Below are positions 33,286 through 45,593 of a stretch of DNA of 64,000 nt, in pieces. Made by a program: the position numbers and the translations under genes. A model generated the notes under the pieces. It had not been told where the DNA came from. It saw nothing but the letters and a program-made list of their open reading frames with translations, and did no database searches. How positions within the stretch are numbered: the stretch's first letter is position 1; each line of letters starts with the position of its first letter. The DNA is from Tillus elongatus (Eukaryota > Arthropoda > Insecta > Coleoptera > Cleridae): positions 85,262,858 through 85,326,857 of the forward strand of contig OZ023268.1 in the NCBI GenBank assembly GCA_964006375.1, in the 5' to 3' direction.

Positions 33286-33769
33286 GGAGAAAAGTTGAAA
33301 AGTTAAAGGGCGAAGCCGCAAGGAGACAACCGCATACACGTGTTCCAAAAGCTTATTAGCTCTCAGGTACGATAGAGTTAGGTGAAGATGGGAGCACGCT
33401 GGATGAAGGAACAAAAACGCACAGTCGCAACAGGCAACCAGTGCACATTTACAGTTTTATTGGGAAGACTCTCAATTCAAGGGAAACAACCAAAATTAGC
33501 ACGGAGGCAACATAAATCACCTGGTTGTTTTCCTTGAATTAAGGGTCTTCCGAATGAAGCTGAAAATGTGCACTGGTTGCCTGTTGTGACTCCGTGCGTT
33601 TTGTTCATTCATCCAACGTGTTCCCATCTTCCATTGGCTATATTATGGTTATACCGTATTGATGGGAGCTAATAAGCTTGCAACACGTGTATGCGGTTGT
33701 CTCCTTACGGCTTCGCCCTTACTTTGATCCTTGTATAGTATACACACAATTTGCCGCGTAAAATATAAT

Positions 33770-33831
<62 letters not shown>
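33216..33831. mobile_element. Foldback repeat bounded by (TA)n arrays
   Basis: Two ~180-bp arms (33,303-33,480 and 33,535-33,720) are inverted copies, sharing GGAGACAACCGCATACACGT, CAACAGGCAACCAGTGCACA and the AAGGGAAACAACCA/TGGTTGTTTTCCTT centre. TA arrays lie just outside both arms (33,216-33,282 and 33,773-33,831). A related, shorter palindrome lies at 52,930-53,190, also beside a TA array. There is no coding sequence. It is a foldback/MITE-type element that probably targets TA runs. Confidence 0.65.
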
Positions 33832-33833
<2 letters not shown>

Positions 33834-33969
33834 AATAGGTTTATTTTCAAGTGCCAAATGAATGACACCACTTTTGGAAAAGGGTAGCGCTGCGGACACG
33901 TGCTTTAAGTCAGGTTGTATACATGAAAATTTGTTTGTGACTTGCCTTAAGCATTTCCAAATAAAATTT

Positions 33970-34570
33970 CGGGACGCAGCAAGTGCGTTATAGTAGTGAA
34001 TTTTCATAAGAATTGTAAATAATTATTATACGGCATATTAGTAAAGTTAATACCTTAAACTTACACAGACCTTGAAGATCGATTTTAGAGGTCCCAGTAC
34101 GCGAATATTTGACGAATTCTTTCGAAAGTGTTACCATCGATATCTCTCTATTATCAAAAAACTCCTTTTGAGACAAATTCCCAAAAGTAAATTTTCTATG
34201 AAGCTAAAGAACTAAATTTTGCTATATCTGTAGATAGTGTAAGTCTCTTTAAAATAAACTTACATTACAATTTTCATTATGGTTATACAGAAGAGTTCCA
34301 GAAGGAATCGTAAATCATATTTAGAAAAGTTAAGTATCTGCCAAATTATAAACGTAGCAGTTATTTTTCCTTATTAATCGCCTGAATGATTTCGTTTTAA
34401 TCAACCTAATCAAACTGGTTTTTTCAATATCAACAATAACAAAATTATAATTTCACAGTCAAAGGTAACAAACATATTTAGGCGTTTTAAACAAAAATGA
34501 GATCTTGTTTAAAACGTATGAAATCTGTGTGCACTATTGTTTCTCCAAATGTCAAAATAAAACATAAAAA
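33970..34570 (+). mobile_element. Helentron-like repeat, variant subfamily (copy H4)
   Basis: It opens with CGGGACGCAGCAAGTGCGTTATAG and the TAGTGAATTTTCATAA end shared with the family. The following ~550 bases do not match the main body. It stops where copy H5 begins. It may be a distinct subfamily or two joined fragments. Confidence 0.45.
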
Positions 34571-34571
34571 A

Positions 34572-35696
34572 CTCGGGACGCAGCAAGTGCGTTATGGTAG
34601 TGAATTTTCTTAAATATGTTTTTATTGCAAATATGTCTGTTTTCTTTTTATTTAAGAAAGCAGGCATCAATTTTGGTTACCAGTATAACCTATATAGTAA
34701 AAACAATGTGCCATGTTTCATAAAAATAACTTTATTGTGTGAAAATGTACAAAAATGTCCAAAAGTAAACTTAAAGTGTTCCCACAAAAACTCGTTTCTT
34801 GGTCAACCTTATAGGTTAATAGCAAATTGGGCTATTCAAATATGAAGCATTTGATCAAAATTCGCTACCATAACGCACTTGCTGCATCCAGAATTTCTTT
34901 TCTTACAAACATGCATTATATTTCGATGGAAAATGCAAAAATGCAATAACATAAGGCGTGTTTGATTAAAAAAATAAGAAAATTTGTATCACCAACGACT
35001 TATGGGTCACCTATGATGGTAGAAATATTTTTTTAAGATGTAGCTCATGACACCCTATAATTAATATATATTTTTTTCATATCTTGTATAATAACGGATA
35101 TATTGAGCTTTATTGATTTTTTACGAAAATTCGACAAAAATGTTATACCATTAAACGATAAACTCTATAGCTTAGGCTACTGCCAAACATCAGAGAAAGG
35201 GTCTATTTTAAATTAATTTTCTGGAAATATTTTAGTAAAATGAAGGACAATGACGGTTGAAGCTAAGACTTCTGGGTTTGTAAAACATTCTTCTTGAGAC
35301 ATTTCCTTTCCATAGACCGTACTAGATTCAAGTTCTTTGTCTAAATGTTGCCAATTTTTGACGTTTTAAATCGCAATTTTGACATTTTGAGGAAAATCCC
35401 AATAAATTTTTATTTAAATGCCTATAACATTTTTGTCTTTTGATCTACAGAGCTAAATTTTGGTACGTGGCTTACGTATAATTATATAAACCCGCGTACC
35501 AAATTTGGTTGCCCTTACTTTGTTAATTTTTGAGATATAATTTTTTTACAATTTTTTTCGAAAGAAAACTCAAAATTTTCCGGGAAAACCTGGGCCGATT
35601 TTCCTGGATAACGAACTTATCCAAGCCATTTGTAAAAGGAAGGTACTCACCAAATTTAATCAAAATTGGCCTGTAATTTTTTGAGTTATCAGTGTG

Positions 35697-35758
<62 letters not shown>

Positions 35759-35893
35759 ATATAAAAATTGAAACTGACCCCGGATATGTGTTCTGGGGGG
35801 CCTAATTAGCGGTCATTTGAAGAAATTTTTTCAAAATTCAAAAGTCGGGATCTCCTCATTAGTGAATTTTTTTTAAGAAAATTCACTAAAAAC
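34572..35893 (+). mobile_element. Helentron/DINE-1-like repeat (copy H5, near full length)
   Basis: A plus-orientation copy. It has the 5' motif GGACGCAGCAAGTGCGTTAT with TAGTGAATTTTCTT, and its inverted partner CTACCATAACGCACTTGCTG ~290 bp later. A ~800-bp body follows, then the AACTTATCCAAGCCATTTG block, a (TA)n array at 35,699-35,755, the CTGACCCCGGATATGTGTTC block and the terminal hairpin TAGTGAATTTTTTTTAAGAAAATTCACTA. No ORF is present. This is the best copy for describing the family layout. Confidence 0.75.
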
Positions 35894-36059
35894 ATACATT
35901 CGTCAAGCTATATTATATTCAAAGTATACAAAATTAATTAATTACAGAATTAGTAGAATTACCATTGAAACACATACCACGACTGTTTAGATCTTATATG
36001 ACGTCTTATGTTTGAGTTTAAAGATAAAAGAAACTATTTTAGAATCTTTTCCATAGAGA

Positions 36060-36269
36060 CTTGCTTTTGGTTTCATAGATTCCCGACACTTCTGTAGTTT
36101 TATCTTTATCCTTTGGGTTACCTAGCAAATATTTCAATGTGTTTTTTGTAGAAAATGTTAGCTGTTCTAGCGAAACAATGGTCAGGTCTAAAAACTGTAT
36201 TGTGATGAATTGGCTTCCCCAAATTGTACTGAATCCAATGAAATTATTATGGTGTGTTTCCCACCACAT
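36060..36269 (-). pseudogene. Penelope-like linker/GIY-YIG start (remnant)
   Basis: The minus strand reads TKNTLKYLLGNPKDKDKTTEVSGIYE, closely matching NLKNLLGNTKDKDKVTEMSGIYE in the 31.5-kb copy. It then ends after GIYE. Upstream residues (FSTIWGSQFITIQFLDLTI) resemble the RT end. A very short decayed piece. Confidence 0.6.
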
Positions 36270-36753
36270 ACTCGTACTTCATATCTGCTTCAACCCTTAG
36301 ATGTTTTAAAAATAATAATAAATGGTGAGATAGAGTGCCAACTATGAAGAACGTGAATAAGTTTTTATGTCTTCTTTTTAATTGATCACGTCCAAAAAGG
36401 TCACTGAAAGTGGTTTTGCTTACTATCTTGTTATCAAGAATGAAACGCGATTGGTTAGATATTAATTTTTTAGTATGTTGTAGCGAAATTCATCAATCGG
36501 ATGAATTTCTTTTTGCTGTTAATTTTTGCAATACATTAATTAATAACCATAGCATTTTTAAATAGAGAATGTAGAGATCGCTTTCAATGAGGTATCACAA
36601 GCCCCTACTTCCTATTAAAAAATTTGGGGGTTGGAACTATCACTCGAAGGGGTTGAATGAATAAGTGAAGTTTTTACGTTGCAGGATGTCATTTTTTTAT
36701 TTCTAAAATTAACGTCTCTTTGATTTTTTATGTACAATAATTGAGATATTGAA
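36270..36753. other. No recognisable feature
   Basis: AT-rich sequence. It forms the left flank of the 241-bp repeat. Confidence 0.4.
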
Positions 36754-36994
36754 TTTATTCCATTTGACTATTCGACATTATATAGTTCACTGCCATTTAA
36801 TCATAGTACATACTATTAAAATACCTATTATAATAAAATCGCTAAAGAGAAATGATGTGTAAACACCTAAAAAACTCGAGCACATAAATTCCTGTGTGCA
36901 AGGATTTGGCCGGTAAGGAAAGCTAAACTGTAGGATTACCAAGGCCAGTTTCAATGTAGATATATACATATAATTTTCGTAAAATTATATAGAT
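36754..36994. repeat. 241-bp direct repeat, left copy, flanking the LINE pair
   Basis: The segment from TTTATTCCATTTGAC to TTATATAGAT recurs at 48,985-49,225 with the same length and only about eight differences. The left copy runs straight into (ATATAG)2 and the 5' end of LINE copy 1. The right copy follows the (GATATA)n array of LINE copy 2. It may be a very long target-site duplication or a repeat unit that includes the microsatellite. Confidence 0.85.
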
Positions 36995-37392
36995 ATAGAT
37001 ATAGATTCCCCCAGGGGCTTGCGTCTTGCGAGTACGTGGATAGCGACTACGGGGGTGCACCACCACACGCAAGCACAAACACTTACACCCACACACATAC
37101 AAACGACCACCTACACGCATACACACCTGAGCTGGGCTGCTCACCTTTCTTCAACTTGTCTTGGGTGAGGCCCCTCCTCTTTCATCTTTCCTATCTGGCC
37201 AGACTTCTATTTCTTTTACTCTCGGCCGACTCTTGGTCCTTTCTGGCACCGACGCTATTAGGTTTCCGAGGGCTAGGTGTCATTTCCACTTACCGCTATT
37301 ATAAAAAAAAAATAAAAAAATGACGACATGGCTACGGACACGGACACGAACCCCGCCGGTAGGGTAAAAACGGGAAAATTACAAAGATAAAC

Positions 37393-39406
37393 ATGGAAGA
37401 AACGCAGAAAGAAAACTATCTCCGGGTGGGTCCGGAATCCCGGGAATCCCACCCTGTGGAAACCTCGGCAGAGGCAACTACAGGCTGCCCCATGGATACG
37501 GAGGGGGCAACTTCTGCAAAACAATCAGCAACATCAAGTAAAATTACACCAAACCCTTTTGCAAGAAGGGACTCCCTGATGAGAACACCTCCGAGAGGGA
37601 GATCCTTTTCATTACCCGACAGAAACGATGACATGTCTAATATAAATACGGAGAGCATATTCCAGGAGGAAAACAACATCCAAACTGATGAAGAGTTACA
37701 ACCTTTGAAACGAAAGAGGGTGAACATTGTCTCAGAGGGGAGAAACAAGGAAACTTCAATGCAGGAATTGAACTTTAAAAGATCGCTGGAAGCAATAGTC
37801 AAACAGACACAACTGCTACAAAAACTAGTTGCAGAGACATATAAGCCAAAAAAAGAGCTTAGTGAAATAAGCAATAAGCTTACTTACTACGTCAAACAAA
37901 TAAAATGGGAAGACCAGCAAAAATGGTTTGAACAAACAGTAAACGATGGCGGACAAAAGGGGCGGCAGGCAGAGACGCGAGAGCGTCCATACACAAAAAC
38001 CACGAACTCAACTGGCACTCAGCTGATGAAATTGACCTGGAAGCGCAAAAGAATAAACTGGAGAAAGCCAAAAGGATAGAATCAATCCTCAGCGGGGATA
38101 AAAACTTTGAAAGGCTAACGGAAATCATAGACGAAAATTGGTCCAAAGAAATGTTTAAAGTGACGGATTTAGGCGACGGAAAGTGGCATGAGACAAATGT
38201 AACGGAAGACCTCGTCATAATTACAGACCCGGTTGCATCAATACATGAAGGCGCATATGAAACCCTAAAGGCTCAATGCCCGGAAGCGGCTCAGCTTATA
38301 AGCGAAGGTCTCATAGAGGGAAAAATGGAGTATGTCACACTGCAAATTGGGGTGAACAGCAGCAGAAAAAAAGAACAGGGCACCTACAGTAGGTTAGTCT
38401 TCATCATGCCAATGAAAATGGACGAAAGTGGGGTAGATGACTGCAAATAATTTATAATCTCTGCCTCCAGCTGAAGGAAGAGGTAGTGAAGCACAACAGG
38501 AAAAAAATACGGATAGGCTCTTTGGGAAACACAAACTTCACGTACATTAGGAAATGTGCAGAATTTCTCTTCCGTGATTTTCAGGTAGAGATCACCCTAT
38601 ACCCGAAGGAAAAAAAGAAGACAAAGAGGAAAACATCCGAAACAGAAGGTATGAGAAGAGGAGACAGACAGACTGACCGAGAAAAGGTTATTGTAAAGGT
38701 ACCAGAAGGAACAAGCTACGCAGATTTGCTCAAATCTGTTAGAAAATCAGTTATAATAGAAGAACGGGGGATAAAAGTCAGCTCTATCAAAAAGACGAAC
38801 AAAGGAGACCTCATGTTAGAAGTAATGGGAGGAAAGGAAACAGCAAAGACCCTCAAACAAGCCATTCTTGAAAAAAATGAAAACGCTCAAGTGGTTGTCA
38901 CGACACACGAAACCATAATCCACATTACGGATATAGATGCCTCTATCGACGAGACTGAACTAAAGAAGGAGATGGTGAAAAGTGAGCGTATTAATCCGGA
39001 TTCTTTTAGGGTTGTCTCTATGAGGCCTACCCAAAATGGCAATCAAACAGCCACTGTAGCCATGAGGACGGAATATGCCACCCGGATAGTGAAAAGAGGG
39101 AGAATAGGGATTGGATGGATCAAATGTAGGGCAAGAAAAAGGGTCAACCTGCAAAGGTGCTTTAGATGTCACCATTATGGTCACATGAAAGAAAACTGTA
39201 AGGGAGAAGACAGATCCGAGCTATGCCTAAAATGCCTAAAGGCTGGACATCGGGCTAAGGAGTGTAATAACTTACCTTTCTGCATCTCATGCAAGGAGGA
39301 AGGTCATAGAATGGATCAGACAAAGTGTCCTCAATACAGAAGACTAATCAAAGAAAAGACCAGAACACTATCCACTGCGGGTAACATAACTGAATATGTC
39401 AATTAG
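37393..39406 (+). pseudogene. LINE copy 1 ORF1 (gag-like), two frameshifts
   Basis: ATG 37,393 starts the same protein as at 43,571. Here the A-run near 37,850 is seven long and the frame stays open (KPKKELSEISNKL). A 7-base deletion near 38,022, compared with copy 2, and a 2-base deletion near 38,447 then break it. The last part (38,486-39,406) keeps three CCHC zinc knuckles: CFRCHHYGHMKENC, CLKCLKAGHRAKEC and CISCKEEGHRMDQTKC. It overlaps ORF2 by 11 bases. Confidence 0.85.
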
Positions 39407-40997
39407 CATACTACAAACAAACCTGGGAAGAGCAAGGGCTGCACACGACGCAGCCTATGCAATAGCTATAGAACGAAACCTGGATATCCTCGTAGTGGGC
39501 GAGCCAAATAGAAAAATCGTAGAAAACCAACAATGGATCAAGGACAAAAGAGTAGATGTGGCTATCCTAGTAATAAATAGGGAGAAAGAAGTAGCAGAAG
39601 TAAGTCCAGAGGATGGCTTCATACGGGTCAGGTTGAACGGCTTCCATCTCTATTGCGTATATATCTCCCCGAATATACAATTCGAAGAATACAGAAGGCG
39701 AGTAGATGCCATTATGAATGATGTCAGAAGAAAATCAGGAGAAAAAATAATCATAGGCGATATAAATGCCAAATCCCCCATGTGGGGCTCACCGTTTCAG
39801 GATAAAAGAGGGGAGTATTGGTCAGACTGGTTAGCCACTCTGAACATAAATGTTTTGAACGATGGCAGGAAAGCGACTTTTGTCAGAGAGCAAACTGAAT
39901 CCTTCATCGACGTCACATGTTCCACAGGTAACATACAAAGGGAAATTAGAAATTGGGAGGTGCTGGACGATAAGACTCTTACTGATCATAGATACATCAG
40001 TTTTGATATAACAATGAAACGAGATAAGCCTAAGAACAAAAGTGTCAAAAGCTCGACCTGCGACTGGGAACTGCTTAAAGAACTGGCAACCTGGAGAATT
40101 TCAACCGGCGTGGAGTCCATGATGGAATTACACCAAGCTATGAGTGAGGTATACAGAGCCAGCGTCACAAAAACCGAAAAACCACGAAAACCTTTCTGGT
40201 GGACCGATGAAATTGCGATAAAGAGAAGCGAATGCCTCATACTACGAAGAATAGCTACAAGAGTGGGTAGGAGAATCCCAAGAAGTGACATGGAGGCAGA
40301 CCAAACTCTCGTTGCTTACAAAAAATGCAAAAAGGAGCTACAACTCCTAATAAATAAAACAAAAAGACAGCACTGGGATAGCTTATGTAAAGAACTCGAG
40401 GATGATATCTGGGGAAAGGGGTATATGATAGTGACAAAGAGGCTGGTTGGGCGTACACCCTTCAGACTGGCTATGGAGCAGAAAATTAAAATAGCAAAGG
40501 ATTTGTTCCCTATGAAAAAAAAGGCCTGGAAAAAACCCTCTCTATCTAATGAAGTTAAACTGTTTAAAAGAGAAGAGTTAGAAAATGTATTAGCGAAAAT
40601 GAAGAACAGGAAGGCACCTGGCCTTGACGGCATCCCAATGGAAGTCATCAAGGTGTTTAGCGAAATTAAGCCAGAGGTGATACTGGATCCACTCCTTAGA
40701 GAAAGAAAATTTCCTAAAGAATGGAAAAAAGCTAAATTAATTTTAATACCGAAAGGCAAAATTGAAGAAATGAAGTTCAGGCCCATATGCTTATTAAACT
40801 CAATTAGTAAAGTTTATGAGGGCTTACTAAGAGACAGGCTTGAGAAAGACATAGAAGAAAGAGGAAGCCTCTCAAATCGCCAATTCGGATTCCGTAAAGG
40901 CAAATCAACCATCCAGGCAGTGGAGAGAGTGGTAGATATAGTTAAAGAACAAACAAACGACAAGTGGGCAGCTCTCGTTACTCTTGATATAAAAAAA

Positions 40998-41914
<917 letters not shown>

Positions 41915-42839
41915 TGCATTTAACACGGCGTCATGGGATAAAATAATGCTAAACCTCGAAACAAGAGGTATAGAAAATTATCTGTTAGAGACCATTGATA
42001 ACTACTTAGAAGATAGATCCCTGCAGATAGATAAAAATGTCTGCCAGGAAATTACAACGGGTGTGCCACAGGGGTCGGTCCTGGGACCCAGCCTGTGGAA
42101 TATATTATATGATGGAGTGCTAAACGTACTAACACCAGAAGGAGTGACCACGCTGGCCTATGCAGATGACCTGGCAGTTATTATCACGGCGAAAACAAAG
42201 GAAGAGCTGGAATGGAAAGGAAATGAAGCACTACTGCAGATCCACAAATGGCTGAACAACAATGAATTAGAGTTAGCTCCACAGAAAACAGAGGCAGTTA
42301 TACTTAGAGGAGGAAGAGCAAGGACCGAAGTCAGATTTATGTGTGGGGGAGTAGAAATAGCACCCAAACAAAGTCTTGTATATTTGGGTATAACCATAGG
42401 GGAAAATCTAAACTTTGGACGACACATAAAAACAGCAATACAAAAAGCAGAAGAAAAGGTGGCAGCATTGATCAGAATAACGCCAAACGTAAAAGGCCCC
42501 GGATCCAAAAAGACTATATAAAGATGCTATATAACGTGGTCCAATCAATTCTTTTATATGGATCACCTATCTGGTCCGAACATATGAAAAAAGATACGTA
42601 TAACAGACAAGCTACAAAAGTCCAACGTAGAATGTTGCTAAGAGTTACTAGCGCATACCGCACTGTGTCGGCAAGGGCGGTACAGGTGGTCGCAGGAATT
42701 GTACCAATCGAGCTTGCCGTAGAAGAGAGATGGGTAGGCAGAGGTTTGCACCTATAGTACTCTGAGTCCCACACTCTCTGTCGCGATGGAGGTCGAGCGC
42801 AGAGGTAAGAACATGAGTTTCCTCACCCGGCAAAAAAAA

Positions 42840-43178
42840 GATATAGATATAGATATAGATATAGATATAGATATAGATATAGATATAGATATAGATATAG
42901 ATATAGATATAGATATAGATATAGATATAGATATAGATATAGATATAGATATAGATATAGATATAGATATAGATATAGATATAGATATAGATATAGATAT
43001 AGATATAGATATAGATATAGATATAGATATAGATATAGATATAGATATAGATATAGATATAGATATAGATATAGATATAGATATAGATATAGATATAGAT
43101 ATAGATATAGATATAGATATAGATATATATGTAGATATAGATATAGATATAGATATAGATATAGATATAGATATAGAT
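42840..43178. repeat. (GATATA)n hexamer array between the two LINEs
   Basis: About 56 units of GATATA with one variant stretch (ATATATGTAG) near 43,126. It starts right after the A-run of copy 1 and ends at the first base of copy 2. Long DIDIDI/ISISIS open frames across it are artefacts. Confidence 0.98.
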
Positions 43179-43570
43179 TCCCCCAAAGGCTTGCGTCTTG
43201 CGAGTACGTGGATAGCGACTACGGGGGTGCACCACCACACGCAAGCACAAACACTTACACCCACACACATACAAACGACCACCTACACGCATACACACCT
43301 GAGCTGGGCTGCTCACCTTTCTTCAACTTGTCTTGGGTGAGGCCCCTCCTCTTTCATCTTTCCTATCTGGCCAGACTTCTATTTCTCTTACTCTCGGCCG
43401 ACTCTTGTTCCTTTCTGGCACCGACGCTATTAGGTTTCCGAGGGCTAGGTGTCATTTCCACTTACCGCTATTTAAAAAAAAAAAAAAAAAAAAAAAGATG
43501 ACGACATGGCTACGGACACGGACACGAACCCTGCCGGTAGGGTAAAAACGGGAAAATTACAGAGATAAAC

Positions 43571-45593
43571 ATGGAAGAAACGCAGAAAGAAAACTATCTC
43601 CGGGTGGGTCCGGAATACCGGGAATCCCACCCTGTGGAAACCTCGGCAGAGGCAACTACAGGCTGCCCCATGGATACGGAGGGGGCAACTTCTGCAAAAC
43701 AATCAGCAACATCAAGTAAAATTACACCAAACCCTTTTGCAAGAAGGGACTCCCTGATGAGAACACCTCCGAGAGGGAGATCCTTTTCATTACCCGACAG
43801 AAACGATGACATGTCTAATATAAATACGGGGAGCATATTCCAGGAGGAAAACAACATCCAAACTGATGAAGAGTTACAACCTTTGAAACGAAAGAGGGTG
43901 AACATTGTCTCAGAGGGGAGAAACAAGGAAACTTCAATGCAGGAATTGAACTTTAAAAGATCGCTGGAAGCAATAGTCAAACAGACACAACTGCTACAAA
44001 AACTAGTTGCAGAGACATATAAGCCAAAAAAAAGAGCTTAGTGAAATAAGCAATAAGCTGACTTACTACGCCAAACAAATAAAATGGGAAGACCAGCAAA
44101 AATGGTTTGAACAAACAGTAAACGATGGCGGACAAAGGGGGCAGCAGGCAGAGACGCGAGAGCGTCCATACACAAAAACCACGAACTCAACTGGCACTCA
44201 GGTTAACGCTGATGAAATTGACCTGGAAGTGCAAAAGAATAAACTGGAGAAAGCCAAAAGGATAGAATCAATCCTCAGCGGGGATAAAAACTTTGAAAGA
44301 CTAACGGAAATCATAGACGAAAATTGGTCCAAAGAAATGTTTAAAGTGACGGATTTAGGCGACGGAAAGTGGCATGAGACAAATGTAATGGAAGACCTCG
44401 TCATAATTACAGACCCGGTTGCATCAATACATGAAGGCGCATATGAAACCCTAAAGGCTCAATGCCCGGAAGCGGCTCAGCTTATAAGCGAAGGTCTCAT
44501 AGAGGGAAAAATGGAGTATGTCACACTGCAAATTGGGGTGAAGAGCAGCAGAAAAAAAGAACAGGGCACCTACAGTAGGTCAGTCTTCATCATGCCAATG
44601 AAGATGGACGAAAGTGGGGTAGATGACTGCAAAACAATTTATAATCTCTGCCTCCAGCTGAAGGAAGAGGTAGTGAAGCACAACAGGAAAAAAATACGGA
44701 TAGGCTCTTTGGGAAACACAAACTTCACGTACATTAGGAAATGTGCAGAATTTCTCTTCCGTGATTTTCAGGTAGAGATCACCCTATACCCGAAGGAAAA
44801 AAAGAAGACAAAGAGGAAAAAATCCGAAACAGAAGGTATGAGAAGAGGAGACAGACAGACTGACCGAGAAAAGGTTATTGTAAAGGTACCAGAAGGAACA
44901 AGCTACGCAGATTTGCTCAAATCTGTTAGAAAATCAGTTAATATAGAAGAACGGGGGATAAAAGTCAGCTCTATCAAAAAGACGAACAAAGGAGACCTCA
45001 TGTTAGAAGTAATGGGAGGAAAGGAAACGGCAAAGACCCTCAAACAAGCCATTCTTGAAAAAAATGAAAACGCTCAAGTGGTTGTCACGACACACGAAAC
45101 CATAATCCACATTACGGATATAGATGCCTCTATCGACGAGACTGAACTAAAGAAGGAGATGGTGAAAAGTGAGCGTATTAACCCGGATTCTTTTAGGGTT
45201 GTCTCTATGAGGCCTACCCAAAATGGCAATCAAACAGCCACTGTAGCCATGAGGACGGAATATGCCTCCCGGATAGTGAAAAGAGGGAGAATAAGGATTG
45301 GATGGATCAAATGTAGGGCCAGAAAAAGGGTCAACCTGCAAAGGTGCTTTAGATGTCACCATTATGGTCACATAAAAGAAAACTGTAAGGGAGAAGACAG
45401 ATCCGAGCTATGCCTAAAATGCCTAAAGGCTGGACATCAGGCTAAGGAGTGTAATAACTTACCTTTCTGCATCTCATGCAAGGAGGAAGGTCATAGAATG
45501 GATCAGACAAAGTGTCCTCAATACAGAAGACTAATCAAAGAAAAGACCAGAACACTATCCACTGCGGGTAACATAACTGATTATGTCAATTAG
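43571..45593 (+). CDS. LINE copy 2 ORF1, gag-like RNA-binding protein (one A-run frameshift)
   Basis: ATG 43,571 opens MEETQKENYLRVGPEYRESH. A run of eight A at 44,026-44,034 (seven in copy 1) shifts the frame after YKPKK. The rest reads on from ELSEISNKLTYY in the next frame to TAG 45,593, about 674 residues in all. The C-terminus has three zinc knuckles, CFRCHHYGHIKENC, CLKCLKAGHQAKEC and CISCKEEGHRMDQTKC, which in LINE ORF1 proteins bind the element RNA. The middle (VIVKVPEGTSYADLLKSVR ... HITDIDASIDETELKKEM) resembles the domain before the knuckles in R1-clade ORF1s. The frameshift may be real, a sequencing slip, or bypassed by slippage. Confidence 0.85.

Noticed and set aside
36150..36185. 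TAGCTGTTCTAGCGAAAC as hammerhead stem II
   Set aside because: No CTGANGA box upstream; it overlaps the Penelope coding remnant.
37685..37720. CTGATGA...GAAACG as hammerhead
   Set aside because: Lies in LINE ORF1 coding sequence; intervening bases form no stem.
37416..37874. Minus-strand ORFs inside the R1-clade LINEs (also 40316-40786, 46503-46982, 47436-47936)
   Set aside because: Shadows of ORF1/ORF2; both copies show them only because the sense frames are conserved.
42840..43178. (GATATA)n as a telomeric repeat with telomere-specific LINEs
   Set aside because: The hexamer has no G-rich strand, and unrelated elements lie on both sides; a microsatellite or LINE tail explains it better.
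42648..43340. DIDIDI and ISISIS open frames of up to 222 codons across (GATATA)n
   Set aside because: Artefact of the hexamer repeat; no start context or conserved flank.
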